Source: Streptomyces caelestis (GTDB taxonomy: Bacteria; Actinomycetota; Actinomycetes; Streptomycetales; Streptomycetaceae). From it: 64,000 nt of DNA. The DNA lies in the NCBI RefSeq assembly GCF_001279005.1, contig NZ_LGCN01000119.1, positions 62,001 through 126,000 of the forward strand, in the 5' to 3' direction. Position 1 is the stretch's first letter. Each line of letters begins with the position of its first letter. Positions 23,787 through 32,905 of the stretch are shown in pieces. The notes beneath the pieces are model-generated. The model worked only from the letters and a program-made list of their open reading frames with translations, ran no database searches and had not been told where the DNA came from. Made by a program: the position numbers and the translations under genes.

Positions 23787-24821
23787 GTGACCGCGTTCCC
23801 CGTTTTCCGCCGACGGCACGGTATGGCGTGGGCCGACCGGGGCAATCGGCCGAGGGTGAGTACTCGATCGGATCGCAGAACCCGGATCACGGTGCTGGTG
23901 GCGCTCGCCGCCAATCTGGTGATCGCCGTCGCCAAGGCCGTCGGCGGACTGGCCGCCTCCTCCCCCGCGTTGCTGTCGGAGGCGGCGCACTCGGTCGCCG
24001 ACAGCCTGAACGAGGTGTTCCTGCTGGCCGCGCTGCGGCGCAGCCGGCGCCCGGCCGACCGCCGTCACCCGTTCGGCTACGGCAAGGAGCGGTTCTTCTG
24101 GTCGCTGCTCGCGGCCGTCGGGATCTTCGTGATGGGCGGCTGCTTCTCGTTCTACCAGGGCGTGGAGGCGCTCAGGAGCGGGAGCGAGGAGGACCTGGAC
24201 GGCTATGTCGCCGGACTGGTCGTGCTCGGCGTCGCCCTGCTCGCCGAGGGCGGCTCCCTGCTGCGCGCCCTGTACCAGGTGCGCGGGCAGGGCGGCCTGG
24301 GCAGCGGACTGCGTGATCCGGCGCTGCGCACGGTGGTCGCCGAGGACGGCACCGCGGTGGTGGGCGTCACCCTGGCCATCGTCGGCATGGTGCTGCACAT
24401 GATCACCGGGCAGGCGGTGTGGGAGGCGTCCGCCTCGCTCGCCATCGGCGCGCTGCTGGTCTACGTCGCCTTCCGGCTCGGACGCGACGCCCGCGACCAG
24501 CTGATCGGCGAGGCCGCCGACCCGCGGGCGAGCGACCGGATCCGGGAACTGCTGTGCGAGCAGCCCGAGATCGACAGCGTGGAGGCGCTCTTCACCATGA
24601 AGACGGGCCTGGACACCGCCCTGGTGGCCGCCCGCGTCGACCTGGTGCCCGGCATGGACAGCGAGCGGGTGGAGAAGGTCGCCGTACGCATCAAGCGGTC
24701 CATCGCCCGTGAGGTGCCCGAGGCGGACCAGATCTTCCTCGACGTCACCGAACGGGGCGACCCGGAGGCACGGGAGGCGTGGGAAAGCCCCGCCGCGACG
24801 GGGGAACGCGGCGGGGCCTGA
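23787..24821 (+). CDS. Cation diffusion facilitator (CDF) transporter
   Basis: Inner-membrane metal/proton antiporter of the CDF family, 344 residues, probably exporting zinc, iron or manganese. The metal-binding HxxxD is in EAAHSVADS, followed by the loop RHPFGYGKERFFW, several membrane helices and a C-terminal cytoplasmic domain (RIRELLCEQPEIDSVEAL). The start is uncertain: GTG 23787, ATG 23823 and GTG 23856 are all in frame and none has a good ribosome-binding site. Its last codons form half of a terminator hairpin. Confidence 0.88.
   Translation: MTAFPVFRRRHGMAWADRGNRPRVSTRSDRRTRITVLVALAANLVIAVAKAVGGLAASSPALLSEAAHSVADSLNEVFLLAALRRSRRPADRRHPFGYGKERFFWSLLAAVGIFVMGGCFSFYQGVEALRSGSEEDLDGYVAGLVVLGVALLAEGGSLLRALYQVRGQGGLGSGLRDPALRTVVAEDGTAVVGVTLAIVGMVLHMITGQAVWEASASLAIGALLVYVAFRLGRDARDQLIGEAADPRASDRIRELLCEQPEIDSVEALFTMKTGLDTALVAARVDLVPGMDSERVEKVAVRIKRSIAREVPEADQIFLDVTERGDPEAREAWESPAATGERGGA
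24787..24817 (-). terminator. Terminator inside the end of the CDF gene
   Basis: A perfect 11-base stem (GCCCCGCCGCG at 24787-24797 with its complement at 24807-24817). On the minus strand it is followed by TTTCCC and so ends the nitroreductase-family transcript that comes from 24901. It is nearly the same as the hairpin at 10362-10395. Confidence 0.65.
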
Positions 24822-24900
24822 CGCACGGATGCCCGGCGGCCGGTGCTTCATGCGCACCGGGGCGGGGATTTCTCCCCTCCGCCCGCCGGACCCGCGTCCG

Positions 24901-25353
24901 TCAGCCCTGTTCCCGCCGCTCCAGCACGAAGACCGGGATCTCACGGTCCGTCTTCTCCTGGTAGTCGGCGTACGGCGGAAAGGCCGCGACGGCGCGCTTC
25001 CACCACTCGGCCTTCTCCTCCCCGGTGACCTCACGGGCCGTCATGTCGAACTTGGCCGGCCCGTCCTGGAGCTCGACGTGCGGGTCGGCCTTGACGTTGT
25101 GGTACCAGACCGGGTGCCGGGGGGCGCCGCCCAGCGAGGCGACCGCCGCGTACCGCCCCTCGTGCTCGACCCGCATCAACGGGGTCTTGCGCAGCTTGCC
25201 GCTCTTCGCGCCCCGGCTGGTCAGCACGATGACGGGCCTGCCCTGCAGGGTCGTCCCCTCCGTGCCGCCGGAACTCTCGTACAGCTCCACCTGTTCGCGC
25301 ACCCACTGCGTCGGACTGGGGTCGTACTCGCCTTGCAGAGGCATGGCATCCAT
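24901..25353 (-). CDS. F420-dependent nitroreductase/quinone reductase-family protein (Ddn type)
   Basis: A 150-residue split-barrel protein of the deazaflavin-dependent nitroreductase family, which uses reduced coenzyme F420 and acts on quinones and similar substrates. Family marks include [28 protein letters not shown], seen here in shorter pieces as [15 protein letters not shown] and [16 protein letters not shown] 25353 was taken as the start; a frame further upstream to 25419 has no ribosome-binding site. Confidence 0.87.
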   Translation of the reverse strand: MDAMPLQGEYDPSPTQWVREQVELYESSGGTEGTTLQGRPVIVLTSRGAKSGKLRKTPLMRVEHEGRYAAVASLGGAPRHPVWYHNVKADPHVELQDGPAKFDMTAREVTGEEKAEWWKRAVAAFPPYADYQEKTDREIPVFVLERREQG

Positions 25354-25440
25354 CCCGTCGTTCTCGCGTCCTGCGGTCGAGTCGATCACTCCTGCAACAC
25401 CATCGCACGCCGAATTCATCCGAACCGGGCCCGCGGGCCG

Positions 25441-26095
25441 TCATCGCTCCGGACGCCGCCGGCCCCGGTGACCGGTCGGCGCCCGGCCCAGCAGGGCGCC
25501 GCCGGCGAGCAGCACCTGCCGGCTCGCGGACGCGGCGAAGGCCGCCGTCACGAACACGGTCCGCCCCGGAGCCCGGCCGCCTCCCCGCCGCGGGAGCCGA
25601 GCACGAGCGCCGCGAAGCGGATCACGGGGGCGGGGTTCGGCAGGGGGATTCCGGGCAGCGACGGATACGCGCGGGCGGCGCGCGGGGGAGCGGATCGAGG
25701 AGCGGGAGACGCTGCCGCTCCGCGCCGACCGGGGCGTGGGCGTCCTGCTCCGGAGCCCGCTCGCCCGGGGCCGGCCCACCCGGGACCGGGACGCCACCAC
25801 CGGGCGCAGCGCCACCGACGCGTTCGGCGGCGCCCTGTACCAGGAGGGGGACCGTGCCGTCGTCGAGTCGGTCGCCCGCATCGCCGAACGGCGCGGCGCG
25901 CCGCGCCGCGCGTCCGGGGCGCCCTCGCCCGGCCGCTCCACCAGGACACGGTCGCCGCACCGATCACCGGCGCGTCCAGGGCCCACCACGTCGAGGACGC
26001 CGTGGCCGCCGTCGGACCCGGGCCGACCGACAAGGAGGCGGAGGAACTCCGGCAGCCGTGCGTCCCGCACCCGGTCGCCGCTCACCGAGGGCTTC
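25441..26095. other. Degenerate region with gene remnants
   Basis: About 650 bases without an intact gene. The right part holds an aldo/keto reductase remnant on the plus strand (25688-26092). On the minus strand at about 25441-25570 a short protein-like stretch (AAFAASASRQVLLAGGALLGR) resembles a fragment of a LysE-type exporter, but this is weak. The region looks like a decayed gene pair. Confidence 0.45.
25688..26092 (+). pseudogene. Frameshifted aldo/keto reductase remnant
   Basis: From 25688 one frame reads like the second half of an aldo/keto reductase (GVGVLLRSPLARGRPTRD, then SATDAFGGALYQEGDRAVVE). Near 25915 the match jumps to another frame, which gives the family C-terminus (LHQDTVAAPITGASRAHHV, then DAVAAVGPGPTDKEAEELRQP) up to about 26092. 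The N-terminal half with the catalytic Tyr is missing. One frameshift plus loss of the 5' part make it a pseudogene. Confidence 0.7.
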
Positions 26096-26100
26096 GGCGT

Positions 26101-26748
26101 TCAGGGGCCGGTGCCCGGCTCCAGCACGGTGAGGAACACCGAGGACGCGTTGCCGGACATCGGGACCGCACCGTCCGTCCAGGGCACCTTCAGGGGGTCC
26201 CGTTCGTCCGGTGGGGTGACGAGGAGCGCCGCCGGGGTGGCCGCGCGTGCGCCGCTGACTCCGGGGCTCGCGTAACTCAGCCCCGCCCAGGCACTGGCGC
26301 CGGGCGTCAGGGTGACGGTCGCCGGGGCACCGGGGGTGCGCTTCGGGTCCCGGCCCAGCTGCCCGCCGGCCGCGTCCACGAAGGCGGCGCCCGGATGGCC
26401 GTACAGGGTGCAGGTGCGGGAGGAGACGTTCGTCAGCACGACGGGGAGGTTGCGCTGCCCCGCACCCGGGTCCATCCGGCCGACGGCGGCGCTCAGTTCG
26501 GCGGTGCGGCACCGGGACGCCGAGCGGTCCGCGGACCCGGCGGCCGTCGGGGACAGGTCGTTCGTGGAACCGGCGGCGTCGCTCGGCACGGCGCCGTGCG
26601 GGGAGTCCCCGGTGGTCCGTGCGGCGGACGCGGAGGGCTGCGGGGAAGGGCCCGCGGTCCCGCCCCCGGTGCCGCAGGAGGCCAGCGCGCCCAGCAGGAC
26701 CAGCGCACCCGCCACCACCGCCGTCGTGTGCCGTGACCCGTTCGCCAT
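26101..26748 (-). CDS. Secreted DUF4232 lipoprotein
   Basis: A 215-residue lipoprotein. The signal peptide ends in the lipobox LASC, then comes a Ser/Ala/Pro-rich linker, then a DUF4232 domain beginning CRTAELSAAVG and containing a second cysteine in SSRTCTLYGHPGAAF. DUF4232 is an extracellular actinobacterial domain of unknown function. The ATG at 26748 has GAGGTGAA upstream and lies 13 bases after the stop of the SpoIIE phosphatase gene, so the two probably form an operon. Confidence 0.87.
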   Translation of the reverse strand: MANGSRHTTAVVAGALVLLGALASCGTGGGTAGPSPQPSASAARTTGDSPHGAVPSDAAGSTNDLSPTAAGSADRSASRCRTAELSAAVGRMDPGAGQRNLPVVLTNVSSRTCTLYGHPGAAFVDAAGGQLGRDPKRTPGAPATVTLTPGASAWAGLSYASPGVSGARAATPAALLVTPPDERDPLKVPWTDGAVPMSGNASSVFLTVLEPGTGP

Positions 26749-26761
26749 GGTTCACCTCGTG

Positions 26762-29182
26762 TCACATCTCGTCCGCCAGTGCCAGTTCCGACCAGATGGT
26801 CTTGCCGTCGGCCGTGTGTCTGCTGCCCCAGCGCTGGGTGAGCTGGGCGACCAGCAGCAGACCCCGGCCCCCCTCGTCCCAGGTCTTGGCCCGCCGCAGG
26901 TGCGGCGCCGTGTGGCTGGTGTCGGACACCTCGCAGATCAGCGTCGAGGCGTCGTGGATCAGCCGCAGCCGGATGGGCGGGGCGCCGTACCGGATGGCGT
27001 TGGTGACCAGCTCGCTCACCACCAGCTCCGCGGTGAACGACGCCTCGGTCAGCGCCCAGGTGGCCAGTTGCTCGAGGACCTGCTTGCGGACGGGGGCGAC
27101 CAGCGCCGGATCGGCGGGGATGTCCCAGGTGGCGACCTGCGCGGACGGCAGACCGCGGGTACGGGCCAGCAGCAGGGCCACGTCGTCCGTCGCGCCGTCC
27201 GGTGCGAGCATGGTGTGCAGGACCCGGTCGCAGGTCTCGTCGAGCGGGCCGGCGGCGTGGGACAACGCCTCACGGAGCAGGACGTGACCGGCCTCGGTGT
27301 CCCGTCCGCGGGACTCGACCAGCCCGTCGGTGTAGAACGCCAGCACCGCGTCGTCGGGCAGCTCCAGCTCGACCGACTCGAAGGGCAGCCCACCCAGGCC
27401 CAGCGGGGGTCCGGAGGGCAGTTCGAGGTGCCGGGCCGGGCCGCCCGGCGGGATCAGGACCGGTGAGGGGTGCCCCGCCCGGGACAGGGTGCAGCGCCGT
27501 GACACCGGGTCGTACACCGCGTACAGACAGGTCGCGCCGACCTCGCCCGCCCCGGGGTCGCCGTCCGACTCGTGCGAGAGGTGGAGCACCAGGTCGTCGA
27601 GGTGGGTGAGCAGTTCGTCCGGCGCCAGGTCGATGTCGGCGAGAGTGCGCACCGCGGTGCGCAGCCGGCCCATGGTCGCGGACGCCTGGATGCCGTGCCC
27701 GACGACGTCCCCGACCACCATGGCCACCCGCATCCCGGACAGCGGGATCACGTCGAACCAGTCGCCGCCCACCCCGGAGCGCGCGGCCGGCAGGTAGCGG
27801 GTGGCCGCCTCCACGGCGGCCGTGCGCGGCAGGGTGCGGGGGAGCAGGCTGCGCTGGAGCGCGAGGGTGGTCTCGCGTTCCCGGGAGTAGCGGCGGGCGT
27901 TGTCGATGCAGACGGCGGCGCGCGCGGTGACCTCCTCGGCCAGCAGCACGTCGTCGTGGGTGAACGCCTCGGGACGGGCGAAGCGGGTGAAGGCGGCCAC
28001 TCCGAGGGTCGTACCGCGCGCCTGGAGCGGGACGGACAGCATGGAGTGGACGCCGAACTCCCGGACCTGCCGGGCGCGTGCCTCGTCCACCGTGAGCCAC
28101 GGGTCGAGATCGCCGGACGGCACCGAGGCCGCGATGCTGTGACCCGCGATCAGCGAGTCCGCCTGCGGCGCGGCCTCCGGGTAGACGACCACCTCGCCCA
28201 CGCGGGCGACCGCCTCGGGGCTGCCCGGTGTGAGGGACTGGTGGGCGACCCGGCGCAGCGAGACCGGCGTGGTCAGCGGACCGGTGGGCTCGCCCCCGGG
28301 CTCCTCGGGCTCCAGCAGGTCGACGCTGACGAAGTCGGCGAGGGCGGGCACGCACACCTCGGCCAGCTCCTGCGCCGTCCGGGCGACGTCCAGGGTGGTG
28401 CCGATGCGGATGCTGGCCTCGTTGACCAGCTGCAGCCGCTCCCGCGCCAGGTACTGCTCGGAGAAGTCGTGGGCGGTCACGCACACGCCCCGCACCCGGC
28501 CGGACCGGTCGGTGAGCGGGGCGAGCCGGGCCAGCCAGGCGTGCGGGCGGCTCTCGCTGGTGGCCTTCATGTACGTCTGCATGTCCTGCGGCCGTCCGGC
28601 GCGCAGCACCTGACGCAGCTGCCGCTCCAGTTCGGCGTGCTGCGGCCGGCCGCCGACGTCGGTGGGCCTGAGTCCCCGCAGATGGGGGGCCGGCAGCCCG
28701 AGGAGGTGGGCCATGGCGTCGTTGACCCCGCGCAGACGCAGCCCTTCGTCGAAGACCATCGTGGCGCAGGGCGACTGGAACACGGCCGTCCTGACCAGCG
28801 GGTCGTCGGGCAGTTCCTGGTCCGTGGCCTCCAGCGGGGTGACGGCGAGCCATTCCCCCGGACCGTCGTCCGCCGGCCGTCTGCGGTGGGCGAGCACCCA
28901 CACCGTGACGGTTTTGCCGTCGCGGTGCCGCAGGGCGAGGGTGCCGCTCCAGCGGGCGGCCGGGAGCCGGGACGGGGCCGGACCCTCGGCCAGCAGTACG
29001 GCGGCCGGGCGTCCGACGACCTCCTCGGCCGTGTGTCCCAGCAGCAGGCGGGCGCCCTCGCTCCACCGTGCGAGCGTGCCGTCGGCGGCGATGACGGCCC
29101 GGGCCGTCACGGCATCGTCGAACGGGTCGTCCGGCCTCATCGTCGCCACTCCATCGCGCACACTCACCGTGAACCGGTGCAT
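26762..29182 (-). CDS. PAS-PAS-GAF SpoIIE phosphatase with C-terminal ATPase domain
   Basis: An 806-residue cytosolic signalling protein. Two PAS domains (about 20-105 and 125-235), a GAF domain (about 250-425), a SpoIIE/PP2C phosphatase (about 440-660; metal sites in GGDWFD and VGDVVGHG, and FYTDGLVES) and a GHKL ATPase of the RsbW type (about 680-800; [14 protein letters not shown] and [11 protein letters not shown]). Such proteins combine phosphatase and kinase activities on STAS anti-sigma antagonists in response to a ligand or light/redox signal. The start at 29182 follows a TAGGCT -10-like box (29195-29200); ATG 29140 is an alternative. Confidence 0.88.
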   Translation of the reverse strand: MHRFTVSVRDGVATMRPDDPFDDAVTARAVIAADGTLARWSEGARLLLGHTAEEVVGRPAAVLLAEGPAPSRLPAARWSGTLALRHRDGKTVTVWVLAHRRRPADDGPGEWLAVTPLEATDQELPDDPLVRTAVFQSPCATMVFDEGLRLRGVNDAMAHLLGLPAPHLRGLRPTDVGGRPQHAELERQLRQVLRAGRPQDMQTYMKATSESRPHAWLARLAPLTDRSGRVRGVCVTAHDFSEQYLARERLQLVNEASIRIGTTLDVARTAQELAEVCVPALADFVSVDLLEPEEPGGEPTGPLTTPVSLRRVAHQSLTPGSPEAVARVGEVVVYPEAAPQADSLIAGHSIAASVPSGDLDPWLTVDEARARQVREFGVHSMLSVPLQARGTTLGVAAFTRFARPEAFTHDDVLLAEEVTARAAVCIDNARRYSRERETTLALQRSLLPRTLPRTAAVEAATRYLPAARSGVGGDWFDVIPLSGMRVAMVVGDVVGHGIQASATMGRLRTAVRTLADIDLAPDELLTHLDDLVLHLSHESDGDPGAGEVGATCLYAVYDPVSRRCTLSRAGHPSPVLIPPGGPARHLELPSGPPLGLGGLPFESVELELPDDAVLAFYTDGLVESRGRDTEAGHVLLREALSHAAGPLDETCDRVLHTMLAPDGATDDVALLLARTRGLPSAQVATWDIPADPALVAPVRKQVLEQLATWALTEASFTAELVVSELVTNAIRYGAPPIRLRLIHDASTLICEVSDTSHTAPHLRRAKTWDEGGRGLLLVAQLTQRWGSRHTADGKTIWSELALADEM

Positions 29183-29315
29183 CGCCTGGGTTCCAGCCTA
29201 GTGGGTCGGGGCCCGACGCGGACCGCGAACCTCCGCTCCAGGTGGCCGTCACCAGTCCTGTCCCAACCGTTGACGGAGTGTCACCCCTGCCACAACCATG
29301 GTCCGCGTACGGAAA

Positions 29316-29329
29316 TGGGAGCGCTCCCA
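29316..29329. promoter_or_regulatory. CebR-type operator
   Basis: TGGGAGCGCTCCCA is the exact 14-base palindrome bound by CebR, the cellobiose/cellotriose-responsive LacI-family repressor of cellulose use in Streptomyces. It lies 45 bases upstream of the GH9 gene start. The match is direct; regulation is inferred. Confidence 0.9.
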
Positions 29330-29374
29330 AACGCGCTTCCCGTGCCCCCGCACCTCCCCACGAGGAGCCCAGAC

Positions 29375-31618
29375 GTGAACAGACGCAGAACCGCCCTGCT
29401 GTCCCTGACCGGACTGCTGGCGACCGCGCTCACCGCGCTGCCCGCCGCCCCGGCCGGGGCCGACGAGGTGGAGCAGGTCCGCAACGGCGCCTTCGACAAC
29501 GGCACCGACTCCTGGTGGGCCTCCGCCGGCGTCGCCGCGGGCCCGTCCGAGGGCCGCCTGTGCGCCGACGTCCCCGGCGGCACCGCCAACCGCTGGGACG
29601 CGGCCGTCGGCCAGAACGACATCACCCTGGTGAAGGGGGAGTCGTACCGCTTCTCCTTCAGCGCCACCGGCTCGCCCGCCGGCCATGTCGTGCGGGCGAT
29701 CGTCGGCCTCCAGGTGGCGCCGTACGACACCTACTACGAGGTGTCCCCGCAGCTCAGCGTCTCGGGGGACACCTACTCGTACACCTTCACCTCACCCGTC
29801 GACACCGCGCAGGGCCAGGTCGGCTTCCAGGTCGGCGGGAGCGCGGACCCCTGGCGGTTCTGCGTGGACGACGTGTCCCTGCGGGGCGGGGTCGCCCCCG
29901 AGCCGTACGAGCCCGACACCGGCCCCCGCGTCCGGGTCAACCAGGTCGCCTACCTGCCCGCGGGACCCAAGAACGCCACCCTGGTCACCGACGCCGGCGA
30001 GCGGCTGTCCTGGCAGCTGAAGGACGACGACGGCCGTGTGGTCCGGCGGGGCTGGACCGTGCCGCGAGGCACCGACGCCTCCTCCGGGCAGAACGTCCAC
30101 TCCCTCGACTTCGGCTCCTACCGGAAGCGCGGCACCGGCTACACCCTGACCGTGGACGGTGAGACCAGCCGGCCCTTCGACATCGACGCGCGCGCGTACG
30201 AGCGGCTGCGACTGGACTCGGCGAAGTACTACTACACCCAGCGCAGCGGCATCGAGATCCGCGACGACCTGCGCCCCGGCTACGGCCGTCCGGCCGGGCA
30301 CGTGGGCACGGCCCCCAACCGGGGCGACGGCGAGGTGCCCTGCCGGCCGGGGGAGTGCGACTACACCCTCGACGTCACCGGCGGCTGGTACGACGCCGGC
30401 GACCACGGCAAGTACGTCGTCAACGGCGGCATCAGCACCTGGGAGGTGCTCAGCACCTACGAACGCGCCCAGCACGCCCGCACCGGCGAGGCGGACAGGC
30501 TCGGCGACGGCACGCTCGACATCCCGGAGAGCGGCAACAAGGTCCCGGACATCCTCGACGAGGCCCGCTGGGAACTGGAGTTCCTGCTGAAGATGCAGGT
30601 CCCCGACGGTGAGCCGCTGGCCGGCATGGCCCACCACAAGATCCACGACGAGCAGTGGACCGGACTGCCGCTGCTGCCGAGCGACGACCCGCAGAAGCGG
30701 GAACTGCACCCGCCGACCACCGCCGCCACCCTGAACCTCGCGGCCACGGCCGCCCAGGCGGCACGGCTCTACCGCCCCTACGACAAGGAGTTCGCGGCCA
30801 CCGCCCTCGCGGCGGCCCGCAAGGCCTGGACGGCGGCCCTCGCCCACCCGGACCTCCTCGCCGACCCGGACGACGGCGTCGGCGGCGGCGCCTACCCCGA
30901 CGACACCGTGGCCGACGAGTTCTACTGGGCGGCCGCCGAGCTGTACCTCACCACGGGGGAGCGGAAGTTCCAGGAGTACGTCCTGAACTCCCCGGTGCAC
31001 ACCGCCGACATCTTCGGCCCGACCGGCTTCGACTGGTCCCGCACCGCCGCGGCCGGCCGGCTCGACCTCGCGACCGTGCCGAACCGGCTGCCCGGCAAGG
31101 ACAAGGTCCGCCGCTCCGTGACCAAGGGCGCCGACCGCTATCTGGCCACGCTGAAGGCCCACCCGTACGGCATGCCGTACGCGCCGGCCGACAACGTCTA
31201 CGACTGGGGCTCCAGCCACCAGGTGCTCAACAACGCGGTCGTCCTCGCCACCGCCTACGACCTCACCGGCGCCTCGAAGTACCGGGACGGCGCGCTGCAG
31301 AGCATGGACTACATCCTGGGCCGCAACGCCCTCAACATGTCGTACGTCACCGGTTACGGCGAGGTCAACGCGCACAACCAGCACAGCCGCTGGTACGCCC
31401 GGCAGCTCGACCCGAACCTGCCGAACCCGCCCGCCGGCACGCTCTCCGGCGGACCCAACTCCAGCATCCAGGACCCCTTCGCCCAGTCGAAGCTCCAGGG
31501 CTGCGTCGGTCAGTTCTGCTTCATCGACGACATCCAGTCCTGGTCCACCAACGAACACACCATCAACTGGAACGCGGCCCTGACCCGCATGGCCTCCTTC
31601 GTGGCCGATCAGGGCTGA
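29375..31618 (+). CDS. Secreted GH9 endoglucanase with CBM4/9-type and Ig-like domains
   Basis: A 747-residue secreted cellulase. A signal peptide ([17 protein letters not shown], cleavage near AGADE), a carbohydrate-binding module of the CBM4/9 type (about 30-165), a CelD_N Ig-like domain (about 178-270) and the GH9 (alpha/alpha)6 catalytic domain (about 275-745). The catalytic aspartates are D340 and D343 in [12 protein letters not shown], and the acid is E727 in [12 protein letters not shown] 29375 has CGAGGAG upstream. The CebR box just before the gene links it to cello-oligosaccharide induction. Its end is marked by a strong terminator. The module order is that of actinobacterial CelD/Cel9-type enzymes. 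Confidence 0.92.
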   Translation: MNRRRTALLSLTGLLATALTALPAAPAGADEVEQVRNGAFDNGTDSWWASAGVAAGPSEGRLCADVPGGTANRWDAAVGQNDITLVKGESYRFSFSATGSPAGHVVRAIVGLQVAPYDTYYEVSPQLSVSGDTYSYTFTSPVDTAQGQVGFQVGGSADPWRFCVDDVSLRGGVAPEPYEPDTGPRVRVNQVAYLPAGPKNATLVTDAGERLSWQLKDDDGRVVRRGWTVPRGTDASSGQNVHSLDFGSYRKRGTGYTLTVDGETSRPFDIDARAYERLRLDSAKYYYTQRSGIEIRDDLRPGYGRPAGHVGTAPNRGDGEVPCRPGECDYTLDVTGGWYDAGDHGKYVVNGGISTWEVLSTYERAQHARTGEADRLGDGTLDIPESGNKVPDILDEARWELEFLLKMQVPDGEPLAGMAHHKIHDEQWTGLPLLPSDDPQKRELHPPTTAATLNLAATAAQAARLYRPYDKEFAATALAAARKAWTAALAHPDLLADPDDGVGGGAYPDDTVADEFYWAAAELYLTTGERKFQEYVLNSPVHTADIFGPTGFDWSRTAAAGRLDLATVPNRLPGKDKVRRSVTKGADRYLATLKAHPYGMPYAPADNVYDWGSSHQVLNNAVVLATAYDLTGASKYRDGALQSMDYILGRNALNMSYVTGYGEVNAHNQHSRWYARQLDPNLPNPPAGTLSGGPNSSIQDPFAQSKLQGCVGQFCFIDDIQSWSTNEHTINWNAALTRMASFVADQG

Positions 31619-31632
31619 CACCCGCTCCCGGC

Positions 31633-31663
31633 AGGGCGGCGGCCACCCGGCCGCCGCCCTTTT
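31633..31663 (+). terminator. Rho-independent-type terminator of the GH9 gene
   Basis: A perfect 12-base stem (AGGGCGGCGGCC at 31633-31644 with its complement at 31649-31660), a 4-base loop and a following run of T. Confidence 0.85.
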
Positions 31664-31709
31664 CGGTACCCCTGCACGTACGGTCCGACCTGCGCATATT
31701 TACGATTCA

Positions 31710-31724
31710 GTACCCGAGCGGTAC
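31710..31724. promoter_or_regulatory. Candidate operator of the toxin-antitoxin pair
   Basis: GTACC (31710-31714) and GGTAC (31720-31724) form an inverted repeat ten bases before the antitoxin ATG, downstream of an A/T-rich stretch (CATATTTACGAT) that may be the promoter. Its position fits autoregulation by the antitoxin. Confidence 0.4.
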
Positions 31725-31733
31725 CGTGAAGAC

Positions 31734-31979
31734 ATGCCAGCTCTCAACGTGGAGTTCAGCGACCGCGAGCTCGAGGACCTGCGGCAGATCGCCAAGGAAC
31801 GCGGTACGTCCATGAAGGCGCTCGTGCGGGAGGCGGCCGCGGCGGACATAGCCCGCCACCACGCCCTGCAGGAGGGCGCGGAAGCCTTCCGCCGCTTCTT
31901 CGCCTCCCACGCCGACGAGTTCGCCGCCGCCTTCCCGGACGACGAACCGTCCGCCGGGCGCGAGGGGCGGGCCGCCTGA
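31734..31979 (+). CDS. Ribbon-helix-helix-type antitoxin
   Basis: An 81-residue protein with an N-terminal beta-strand and helices (ALNVEFSDRELEDLRQIAKE) like the CopG/Arc DNA-binding fold, followed by an acidic C-terminal tail that would bind the toxin. ATG 31734. The stop is three bases before the start of the Fic-like gene, the normal order for antitoxin and toxin. It likely represses its own promoter. Confidence 0.75.
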   Translation: MPALNVEFSDRELEDLRQIAKERGTSMKALVREAAAADIARHHALQEGAEAFRRFFASHADEFAAAFPDDEPSAGREGRAA

Positions 31980-31982
31980 CCG

Positions 31983-32360
31983 ATGGCGTCCGTGCTCCAC
32001 ATCGACGTGCCCTGGCTGCTCCAGCGGCACGAGGAGGTCCTCCCGGACCAGCCCACCGTCAACGACTTCTCCGCCCTCGTCGCGGCCGTCGCCCGCCATC
32101 GGGTGGACCCGCCCCGGCTGGGCGTCGACTCCGATCCGGCCTGGCGGGCGGCGGCCCTGCTGCACACCCTCGCCGTGCTCCGGCCGCTGCCCTCGGCCAA
32201 CGCCCGCTTCGCCTGTGCCACGGCGGTCGCCTACATGTTCGTCAGCGGGGTCGGCATCGACCCGCCCTACGGCGCCCTGGTCGATCTGGCGCGTGACCTG
32301 ATCTCCGGCGAGGCGGACGTCTACGGCGCGGCCGACCGGCTGCGCTCCTGGCAGATTTGA
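31983..32360 (+). CDS. Fic/Doc-like toxin with degenerate active-site motif
   Basis: A 125-residue Fic/Doc-family protein. The helical core and the segment RPLPSANARFACATAVAYM align with the Fic motif region, but the family consensus HPFxDGNGR is changed. The catalytic histidine is replaced by arginine, the acidic residue by serine, and GN by AN, while the last arginine remains. Streptomyces proteins of this sort are commonly labelled Doc toxins. With the histidine lost, AMP transfer or EF-Tu phosphorylation is doubtful. It is translated directly after the antitoxin. Confidence 0.75.
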   Translation: MASVLHIDVPWLLQRHEEVLPDQPTVNDFSALVAAVARHRVDPPRLGVDSDPAWRAAALLHTLAVLRPLPSANARFACATAVAYMFVSGVGIDPPYGALVDLARDLISGEADVYGAADRLRSWQI

Positions 32361-32905
32361 ACCGGGCCGGACGGGCCGCGCGGCATGCCGGGAGCCCCTC
32401 GGGGCCGCCGGCCGAGGACGGGAGGACCGGGGCCGGCGGCCGCGCGCGGGGGAGCCGCCGGCTTCGCGCGTGACCTCCGGGAAGGGCCGTGACCAGGCGA
32501 CTGTGCTCCGGCATGCGCCGAAAGCGTGCGCGGGGCGCTGCCATGAGCGCGGAGTTCGCACGGGGGCGGCGCGGCGGGGATCCGGGCATCCCCTGGGGCG
32601 CCCCGGCTGTGAACGGCGTGAAAACCCGGGGCGAAAGCCGTGGGCCGCGTTTCCTCTCTGACTTCCTGTCAACGCGCGGATGTCGCCCGACCGCCTTGTT
32701 GGCCGAGCGCGGGTTGTGCGAGAGTGAGCCACTCGTGCGGGGGGTAAAGGCCGGGGTCGCACGTGAGTTGATGAACCGGGTCCGATTCGCCGTCGGTGAA
32801 TTCGCGCCCCTCGCGCCCCGCCAAAGAGGTATGAACCAATCGGTCTTCCTTTTCGGCGTCGGAAACCCTCGAATGACACATGCGCTGTGGGAAGGAACCA
32901 TCTCA
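32361..32905. other. 545-base intergenic region
   Basis: Starts with a terminator hairpin (32403-32441) for the toxin-antitoxin operon. The last 80 bases are clearly less G/C-rich (32820-32885) and probably hold the promoter of the lectin-sensor gene. No gene or RNA was recognised. Confidence 0.5.
32403..32441. terminator. Terminator after the toxin-antitoxin operon
   Basis: GGCCGCCGGCC (32403-32413) pairs perfectly with GGCCGGCGGCC (32431-32441) across a 17-base loop, 42 bases after the toxin stop. Confidence 0.55.

Noticed and set aside
27572..29374. Long in-frame upstream extension of the GH9 gene
   Set aside because: It is antisense to the SpoIIE phosphatase gene; the GTG at 29375 has a good ribosome-binding site and begins a signal peptide.
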